This document shows positions 58,392-64,000 of a DNA stretch of 64,000 nucleotides, one piece after another; within the stretch, counting starts at the first letter, position 1; each line of letters begins with the position of its first letter. The notes below the pieces were generated by a model, which worked only from the letters and a program-made list of their open reading frames with translations, was not told the DNA's origin and searched no databases. The DNA is from Litorisediminicola beolgyonensis. Its GTDB lineage: Bacteria > Pseudomonadota > Alphaproteobacteria > Rhodobacterales > Rhodobacteraceae. Location: contig NZ_JBHTMU010000018.1 in assembly GCF_042679605.1 (NCBI RefSeq), positions 1-64,000 of the forward strand, read 5' to 3'. The translations under genes and the position numbers were made by a program.

Positions 58392-60273
58392 TCCCGCGCC
58401 GCGGATCACGCTTTCGTCGCGCGACGGGCTGCTGGCGCTTCTGGCGCTGGCGGCGCTGCATCTGGCCTTCCGGCCCTATCTCGGGATCGTGCAGGACGCC
58501 CATCTCTACGCCGCGCAGGCGCTTGCGCGCCTTGGTGCGGGTACGATCGGGCAGGATCTCTACTTCGCCTACGGCAACCAGGACAGCTTCGCGCCCTTCA
58601 CGCGGCTCTACGCGCCGCTCGTGGGGGCGCTGGGGCTCTCGCCCGCGCATATGGCGCTCTGGGCTCTGGGGCTTGCGCTCTGGCTCGCCGCGCTGATCGC
58701 GCTCTGCCGAACGGTCTTCGGTCCCACGCGCCGGGCTTTCGTGGCCGTGGCGCTCGTGCTCGCGCTGAACGCGGGCTACGGCAACGGCATCCTGACCTAT
58801 GGCGAGCCCTTCGTGACCCCGCGCCTCTTCGCCGAGGCGGCGGCGCTTCTGGCGGTGACGCTGACGCTCCGGCGTCTTTGGATCGGAGCGGGCCTCGCCG
58901 CGCTCCTGACCTGCGCGCTGCACCCGTTGACGGGGCTCGGCACGCTGGCGCTGGTCCTCTGGCTCGCGCTCGGCTCGCCGCTGCGCTTTGCCGTCATCGC
59001 GGCGGTCGGCATCGGGCTGATGATGGTGTTCGCGGTCCTCGGACTGGGCCCCTTTCCCTGGCTCTTCGAGCGGATCAACGACGATTGGTTCGCGCATCTC
59101 CAGACCCTCGACAGCATCACGCTTCTGACCGAATGGCGCCCGCTGGTCGCGATAACCGCCGTCGCTCTGCCGGTCGTAGCACTCCTGATCACTCGCGCCG
59201 AGGGCGCGCCCCTAGAGCGCCGCCTCGCAAACGCGGCGCTTGTGCTCGCCGCACTGGGTCTCGCCGTCTCACTGGTCGGAGGCGATCTTCTACAGAACCG
59301 TCTGGTGATCGGGCTTCAGCCCTGGCGCGTCGCGCTTTGGGCCACGCTCTTCGGAAACCTGCTGCTCGCGCCGCTGATCCTTTCGGGCCCCGAGCGCTGG
59401 CGTCGGCTTCTGGCGTTCGCCGCGCTGGTGGCGGCGCTCGAGCATCTGACCGGCCTGCGTGGCCTCGCCTCGGCCTGCGCCGCGCTCGGAGCGGGGCTCG
59501 CCTATCTGCTCAGATCGCGAAACTCGGCCCCGATCCGGATCCTGTCGCTGCTTCCGGTGGCCGCGGGTCTCTTCTTCCTGCTCGCGGGGCTTGCCGTGAA
59601 GCTGACCGGTGCCGCGCCGCTCTCGGTCACGCTGAACGGCGTCGACCGGCTGCCCGCTGACTACCTGCTGCGCAGTCTCGCCGCCGCGCTTGCCTTGGCC
59701 GCCCTGACCATGCGGCTTGCGCCCGTGCTCCGGACCGGCTTGATCGCCGCCGCGCTGCTCTTCGCCGTGATGCCCATCGACCAGCGCAGCGAGATGCGGC
59801 GCTGGTCCGAAGGTCCGACGACGCTCGACGCCGGGACGGCGGAGCTGTTGCGGTCCGGCGCCGTCTACTGGGAGGGGCAGCTTGCGGCGCAATGGTTCAT
59901 GCTCAACGCGGCCAATTACTACAGCTGCCGTCAATCCGCCGGGGTCGCCTTTTTCGAAGGTCTCGCGGTCGAACATGCCCGACGCGCCTCCGGGCTGGCC
60001 GGGCTGAACACCATCGACCTGGCCGACACGGCGGCCTCCGGCTGCCCGATGCGCGCGGACCCTAAGGCCAAGGGCCCGGCGGACCCGGCGCAACTCGATG
60101 CCGCCTGCCGCGCGCTGCCCGATCTCGATCTCATGGTCCTCGAGGCCGAACTTCCCGGCGCTGTGCACCGGTTCGACCTGCCCGTCCCGATCGTTCGCGA
60201 AACGGCCGATGGCACGCGCGAGGCCCAGCCGGTGGCCAGCTACCATGTCTACGCGTGCGAGGGTCGCAGATGA
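58378..60273 (+). CDS. large polytopic membrane protein of the GtrA cassette
   Basis: The 631-residue protein has about twelve TM helices and a soluble C-terminal part of about 130 residues. An early loop GIVQDAHLYAAQAL has an acidic pair in the place used by GT-C glycosyltransferases. It is coupled to the FAD oxidoreductase gene by a 14-base overlap. Together with 52204 it may be a GT-C enzyme using the polyprenyl-linked sugar. No catalytic residue is proven. Confidence 0.65.
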   Translation: MRASDPAPRITLSSRDGLLALLALAALHLAFRPYLGIVQDAHLYAAQALARLGAGTIGQDLYFAYGNQDSFAPFTRLYAPLVGALGLSPAHMALWALGLALWLAALIALCRTVFGPTRRAFVAVALVLALNAGYGNGILTYGEPFVTPRLFAEAAALLAVTLTLRRLWIGAGLAALLTCALHPLTGLGTLALVLWLALGSPLRFAVIAAVGIGLMMVFAVLGLGPFPWLFERINDDWFAHLQTLDSITLLTEWRPLVAITAVALPVVALLITRAEGAPLERRLANAALVLAALGLAVSLVGGDLLQNRLVIGLQPWRVALWATLFGNLLLAPLILSGPERWRRLLAFAALVAALEHLTGLRGLASACAALGAGLAYLLRSRNSAPIRILSLLPVAAGLFFLLAGLAVKLTGAAPLSVTLNGVDRLPADYLLRSLAAALALAALTMRLAPVLRTGLIAAALLFAVMPIDQRSEMRRWSEGPTTLDAGTAELLRSGAVYWEGQLAAQWFMLNAANYYSCRQSAGVAFFEGLAVEHARRASGLAGLNTIDLADTAASGCPMRADPKAKGPADPAQLDAACRALPDLDLMVLEAELPGAVHRFDLPVPIVRETADGTREAQPVASYHVYACEGRR

Positions 60274-60342
60274 CCGAAGCGCGATCCGAGCGCCCGGGTC
60301 ATGAGAACAAAATCTGCTGTCTGAAAAGGGACTAACGAAGGT

Positions 60343-60382
60343 GTTACGCGACCGGCCCTCCCTGTTCTGGAGGCCGCGTAAC
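60343..60382. terminator. hairpin between convergent genes
   Basis: GTTACGCG (60343-60350) pairs with CGCGTAAC (60375-60382), and an inner CCTCC/GGAGG pair extends the stem. A T-rich stretch (TTCTTTTTC, about 60393-60401) follows on the plus strand, though it overlaps the C-terminus of the leftward small gene. It probably ends the polysaccharide operon. Confidence 0.5.
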
Positions 60383-60387
60383 CCGTA

Positions 60388-60591
60388 TTAAGCTTCTTTT
60401 TCGGCCGTCTGGACCATCTGGCACTTCCAGCTCGAGATCCGCATGTTGGGATGCTGGTTCACCCATTTCGCCAGCTCGGGCTGCGCGCCCATCATGCAGG
60501 CCATCGGTGTGACGTCGGTATACAGCATGCTGCGCTCCTGGCATTCGTTCGGAGCCGTGCTCAGGCATGCGACAAAAAGAAGTTCGATCAT
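60388..60591 (-). CDS. small conserved Cys-containing protein
   Basis: The 67-residue product begins MIELLFVACLSTAPNECQERSMLY and contains four Cys (C9, C17, C32, C57), plus several Trp and Met in the second half (WVNQHPNMRISSWKCQMV). I recognise the pattern of a small hypothetical family common in Rhodobacterales and rhizobia. The N-terminus is hydrophobic but short, so export is uncertain. The start has AGGAG about 6 bases upstream. Function is unknown. Confidence 0.8.
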   Translation of the reverse strand: MIELLFVACLSTAPNECQERSMLYTDVTPMACMMGAQPELAKWVNQHPNMRISSWKCQMVQTAEKEA

Positions 60592-60774
60592 AGAATACTC
60601 CTGTCAATTCCGCCGTAAGTCGTAATCCCTTAACTACATCACGCGCCGTTAAGGTCCCGTGAACCGACCGCCCTTTCCATGCTGCACTGCAGCATATTGC
60701 TCAAATCGAAGGCGGTCAGAACGTATTAGCCCGGAAAATGGGCGTCAGTTTGATCGAAAAAGGACCGCTCACCC

Positions 60775-62358
60775 GTGTTCACGCGTCGTTTCCTGTCGCT
60801 CAAGGCAAGGTTCGGTCTGGGCGCGTTTGCGCTCGGGCTGGTGGCGCTGTTGACCGCGACGATCATGGTCGTGGGGATGCAGCGCGTGTCGCAGCGGCTC
60901 GACGCGGCCTTAAACGCCGAGACGCGAATCGAACGCTACGCCGCGCTTTCGACCCAGGTGTCGACCTTCATCGTCGTCGCCGCCGAGGCCGTCCAGACCC
61001 GCAGGCCCGCCGAGGTGCGGCGCGACCGGCTGGCCTCGGTGACCGAGCGCATCCTCACCACCTTCGCGCGGCTCCGCACCGATCTGGAAGCCGCGGTGGA
61101 AGAAGCCCGCTCGCTTGGCATCGACGAGCAGTCCCGCCGCGCCACGCAATCCATCGGCATCGCGCGGATGGAGGCGCTCTTTCGCTCGACCACCGACGGA
61201 TTCTTGTCGGACAGCGCCGACCCGGAACGCCTGCAAGGTTTCCTGGACATCTTCGCCACCGGCTTCGATCCGCTCCTGAACGGGGTCGTCATCGACGAGA
61301 AGCGCGCCCGCGACGCGATCCTTGCCGGGATTTCCGATCTGCGCCGCACGCTGATCCTGACCGCCCTTGGCGTGGCCGCCGCGACGCTCTGCCTTCTCGC
61401 GCTCTTCTACTGGGGGCTCGTGCGCCCGCAATTCCGCCGCCTCGACCTGCTCCGTGACGCCGCCCAGCGGATCGGGCGAGAGGATTTCGCCGTCGCGCTG
61501 CCGGTCACCCGCCCCGACGAGATCGGCGGGCTCTTTTCCGAGACCAACCGCATGGCCTCGGCCCTGGCCGAGCGCAAGAGCGCGGTGGAGAGCGAATGGA
61601 CGCGGCTGAACGAGGTGATCGCCGAGCGCACCGCCGAGCTGCGCGCGGCCAATGACCGGCTGGCCAAGACCGACGAGGACCGCCGCAGGTTCTTCGCCGA
61701 CATCTCGCACGAGCTGCGGACGCCGCTGACGGTCATCCTGATGGAAGCGCAGATCGGTCAGGCCGGCGCCCCGGAAAGCCGCACCGCCTTTGCCACGATC
61801 GAGACCCGCGCGCGCAGGCTGAACCGGCGGATCGACGACCTCCTGCGCGTCGCCCGCTCGGAATCGGGGCAGTTGGCGCTCGACGCGCAGCCGCTCGACC
61901 TCGCGCAGGTGATGGAGGAGGTGATCGAGGAGACCGCCGCCGAGCTCGACAATGCCGGGCTGCGCCTGACCTCCGAGGCCCCTGCCCCGGTGCCGGTGAC
62001 CGGCGATCCGAACTGGCTGCGGCAGGTCGTGGCCGGTCTGGTCCGGAACGCGGTGCGCCACGCGAGATCCGGCGGCCGGCTCCATATCGCGGCAACCGTC
62101 CAGGGCAGTGAAGGACGGATCGCGGTCAGCGACAACGGTCCGGGCCTCTCCGACGATCCGTCCGCGCTCTTCGAGCGGTTCAAGCAGGCCGGCGAGGCGC
62201 GCGCGCAGGGCTTCGGGATCGGACTGGCGCTGGCGCGCTGGGTGACCGAGGCACAGGGCGGGCGGATCGCGGCGGAAAGCCCCCTGCCCCGCCATGCGGC
62301 CCTGGGCGAGGCCCCCGGCACCCGCATCTCGGTCAGCCTGCCGCTCCGCGACACCTGA
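60775..62358 (+). CDS. sensor histidine kinase
   Basis: The 527-residue membrane kinase has TM1 (about 14-34), a periplasmic sensor of about 160 residues, TM2 (about 195-220) and HAMP. It then has H-box ISHELRTPLT (His312), N-box in VRNAVRHARSGG, G1 DNGPG and G2 GFGIGLAL. The GTG start has AAGGA upstream with long spacing. The cognate regulator follows 72 bases later and pqqA comes next, so control of PQQ or methanol metabolism is possible but not shown. Confidence 0.92.
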   Translation: MFTRRFLSLKARFGLGAFALGLVALLTATIMVVGMQRVSQRLDAALNAETRIERYAALSTQVSTFIVVAAEAVQTRRPAEVRRDRLASVTERILTTFARLRTDLEAAVEEARSLGIDEQSRRATQSIGIARMEALFRSTTDGFLSDSADPERLQGFLDIFATGFDPLLNGVVIDEKRARDAILAGISDLRRTLILTALGVAAATLCLLALFYWGLVRPQFRRLDLLRDAAQRIGREDFAVALPVTRPDEIGGLFSETNRMASALAERKSAVESEWTRLNEVIAERTAELRAANDRLAKTDEDRRRFFADISHELRTPLTVILMEAQIGQAGAPESRTAFATIETRARRLNRRIDDLLRVARSESGQLALDAQPLDLAQVMEEVIEETAAELDNAGLRLTSEAPAPVPVTGDPNWLRQVVAGLVRNAVRHARSGGRLHIAATVQGSEGRIAVSDNGPGLSDDPSALFERFKQAGEARAQGFGIGLALARWVTEAQGGRIAAESPLPRHAALGEAPGTRISVSLPLRDT

Positions 62359-62430
62359 CCGCGCCCGGGGCACCGCCTACACCCATCGGCGCGCTTTCAC
62401 ACGGGCCCCAGCCGCCCTACTCTCTCGCCC

Positions 62431-63126
62431 ATGACACGGCCCCGCATCCTCATCGTCGACGACGACCCCGAGATCACCTCGGCGCTGTCGCGCGGCCTGG
62501 CGCTGCATGGCTACGACACGATCGCGACCCAGCGCGCCGACACCGCTCTCGACCGGCTGATGGAGGCGACGCCCGACGCCGCGATCATCGACGTGATGAT
62601 CGGCGCCGATAGCGGGATCGACCTTGTCCGCGCGATCCGGGGACGCGGCCTGACCCTGCCGGTGGTCATGCTTTCGGCGCTTTCCGAGGTCGAGGACCGC
62701 GCCGCCGGGCTCGAAGCCGGGGCGGATGACTACATCGTCAAGCCCTTCTCCTTCGACGAGCTGATCGCGCGGCTCAAGGTGCAGGAGCGCCGCGCCGAGG
62801 CCGCCCGCCCGCGTCCCGCAAGCTTCGACCCCATCACCCGAACGCTCACGCTGGGGCCCCACAGCGCGCAGCTGACCGAGCGGGAAGGCGATCTTCTGAA
62901 CCTTCTCCTCGACCACGCGCCCGAGGTTCTGTCCCGCGGTCAGATCTTCGACGCGCTCTGGGGTGCGGACGGGTCGAGCAACGAAAACATCGTCGATGTC
63001 TATCTCGGCTACCTGCGCAAGAAACTCGGCGCCGAAGAGGATTTCGGATTTCAGATCAAGACCTTGCGCAACAAGGGCTTCACTCTCGACGGCCGCATCC
63101 CGCTTCGTTCGGCACCTTCGTCCTAA
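62431..63126 (+). CDS. OmpR-family response regulator
   Basis: The 231-residue protein has a receiver domain with Asp9/10/11, phosphoacceptor Asp54 (IIDVMIG) and Lys104 (YIVKPFSF), then a winged helix with LTEREGDLLNLLLDHAPEVLSR and the recognition segment VDVYLGYLRKKLG. It pairs with the kinase upstream. An inverted repeat CTAAGA/TCTTAG (63123-63128, 63145-63150) spans its stop codon. Confidence 0.93.
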   Translation: MTRPRILIVDDDPEITSALSRGLALHGYDTIATQRADTALDRLMEATPDAAIIDVMIGADSGIDLVRAIRGRGLTLPVVMLSALSEVEDRAAGLEAGADDYIVKPFSFDELIARLKVQERRAEAARPRPASFDPITRTLTLGPHSAQLTEREGDLLNLLLDHAPEVLSRGQIFDALWGADGSSNENIVDVYLGYLRKKLGAEEDFGFQIKTLRNKGFTLDGRIPLRSAPSS

Positions 63127-63230
63127 GACCAATGGCGTAGCCGATCTTAGATTATAAGAGTCGCTTTGCGCCCGCTTCTCCCCCATCTTCAGCCTGTCCG
63201 AAAATGAAATCCTGTGAGGAGGACCAACCC

Positions 63231-63320
63231 ATGGCATGGACCAAGCCTGTGATCCGCGAAATCGAGTGCGGCATGGAAATCAACATGTATGGCCCGGAAG
63301 AGGACGGCGTCCTGTTCTGA
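63231..63320 (+). CDS. pqqA: PqqA, precursor peptide of PQQ
   Basis: The 29-residue peptide MAWTKPVIREIECGMEINMY... carries the required Glu16-x3-Tyr20 pair (EINMY) that PqqE joins and the later enzymes turn into PQQ. The GPEEDG tail is typical of alphaproteobacterial PqqA. Strong GAGGAGG (63216-63222) lies 8 bases before the ATG. It is followed by pqqB after 22 bases. It supplies the cofactor of XoxF. The 104-bp spacer before it should hold the pqq promoter. Confidence 0.97.
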   Translation: MAWTKPVIREIECGMEINMYGPEEDGVLF

Positions 63321-63342
63321 TCGCCCGGCGCGGGAGGAACCA

Positions 63343-64000
63343 ATGACTTTCCGCGCAATGATTCTGGGGGCGGCCGCCGGTGGTGGCCTCCCCCAATGGA
63401 ACTGCGGATGCGAGAACTGCAATCTCGCCCGCGCCGGACAGATACCGGCCCAGACCCAGTCCTCGCTTGCCGTGACCGGCAATGGCATCGACTGGGCCAT
63501 CCTGAACGCATCGCCCGACATTCGCGCCCAGATGGCCGCCGCGCCGCCGCTGCATCCGACGGATCTGCGCGCGTTGTCGCTCTCGTCCGTCCTGGTGACG
63601 AACGGCGATATCGACCATGTCGCGGGGCTTCTGACCCTGCGCGAAATGCAACCCTTCACGCTCTTCGCGACGCGCGGCATCCACGAGGTGATCGACGAGA
63701 ACCCGATTTTCAACGCGGTCAACCGCGAGGTCGTGCCCCGCCGCACGGTGACCCTCGACGCCCCGACCGAGATCGCGCCCGGCCTGACCGCGACGCTCTT
63801 TGCGGTGCCCGGGAAGGTGCCGCTCTATCTCGAAGGCGACGAGGTCCAGACCGATCTGATCGGCGAACAGACCGTGGGCGTCGAGCTGCGCGCCGGTGGG
63901 CAAACCGCCTATTACATCCCCGGCTGCGCGCTTCTGAACGACGATCTGCGCGCCCGGCTCAAAGGCGCCTCGACGCTCTTTTTCGACGGCACGCTCTGGG
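63343..64000 (+). CDS. pqqB: PqqB, N-terminal part (runs off the window)
   Basis: The frame is open from the ATG at 63343 to the last base, giving 219 residues of a protein normally about 300. The start MTFRAMILGAAAGGGLPQWNCGCENC is the PqqB signature with its conserved cysteine motif, followed by an MBL-type NGDIDHVAGL. PqqB is a metallo-beta-lactamase-fold enzyme that hydroxylates the tyrosine of the PqqA-derived glutamate-tyrosine intermediate. GGGAGGAAC precedes the start. Confidence 0.95.
   Translation, partial: MTFRAMILGAAAGGGLPQWNCGCENCNLARAGQIPAQTQSSLAVTGNGIDWAILNASPDIRAQMAAAPPLHPTDLRALSLSSVLVTNGDIDHVAGLLTLREMQPFTLFATRGIHEVIDENPIFNAVNREVVPRRTVTLDAPTEIAPGLTATLFAVPGKVPLYLEGDEVQTDLIGEQTVGVELRAGGQTAYYIPGCALLNDDLRARLKGASTLFFDGTLW

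Noticed and set aside
56028..58409. 793-codon minus-strand frame opposite the FAD oxidoreductase
   Set aside because: It is antisense to a gene with intact FAD motifs. No domain, start context or signal was found.
1..64000. tRNA, rRNA genes or CRISPR arrays
   Set aside because: No cloverleaf-like sequence, rRNA-like segment or regularly spaced repeats were noticed on reading; a dedicated scan was not possible.

Overview
The window is a high-GC chromosomal segment with densely packed operons, GTG and TTG starts, and ATGA start/stop overlaps. Gene content points to a methylotrophic alphaproteobacterium, most likely Rhodobacterales (Roseobacter/Paracoccus type). The main evidence is glutathione-linked formaldehyde oxidation genes directly followed by a cytochrome c-553i-like gene and a lanthanide-type methanol dehydrogenase (xoxF-xoxG-xoxJ), with pqqAB at the right end. 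No rRNA, tRNA or CRISPR array was seen.

Region 1 (1-14.5 kb) is C1 oxidation. It holds the end of glutathione-dependent formaldehyde dehydrogenase, fghA, a cytochrome c, xoxF, xoxG, xoxJ and a rhodanese-like Cys/Trp-motif protein. A leftward operon (9064-6268) follows, encoding exported quinoprotein-associated proteins: DUF3280, SRPBCC, beta-propeller and SoxYZ-like carrier. A divergent rightward operon (9185-14502) encodes a PQQ-system binding protein, a beta-propeller, a very acidic PepSY-like small protein, a complete NitT/TauT-like ABC importer and an exported protein. It resembles lanthanide-utilisation (lut) loci in logic but carries a different ABC engine.

Region 2 (14.5-20 kb) holds a flippase-like membrane protein, lrgAB, a TauE/SafE permease, an ExoF-like polysaccharide export protein and a glycosyltransferase.

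Region 3 (20-36.9 kb) is a catabolic block: two complete polyamine-type ABC importers, TetR and LysR regulators, an MBL-fold hydrolase, an aldehyde dehydrogenase, an alcohol dehydrogenase with a degenerate structural zinc site, an agmatinase-family ureohydrolase, a nitrilase-superfamily amidase, a true nitrilase and a small 4-TM protein. A long inverted repeat lies at its left edge and an IS3-family transposase remnant at its right edge. Polysaccharide genes lie on both sides, so the block looks inserted into an exopolysaccharide locus.

Region 4 (36.9-60.3 kb) is cell-surface polysaccharide: a Wzy/ExoQ-like polymerase, a sulfotransferase-like protein, glycosyltransferases, an ExoY-like initiating transferase, an ExoP/Wzc-like co-polymerase lacking a tyrosine tail, a flippase, two acyltransferases and a 1045-residue Ig/SGNH/SPRY-like protein. 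A polyprenyl-phosphate glycosyltransferase / GtrA / FAD-oxidoreductase / membrane-protein cassette completes it.

Region 5 (60.3-64 kb) holds a small conserved exported protein, a histidine kinase/response regulator pair, pqqA (29 residues) and the start of pqqB. The two ends of the window therefore share one theme: PQQ supply for XoxF.
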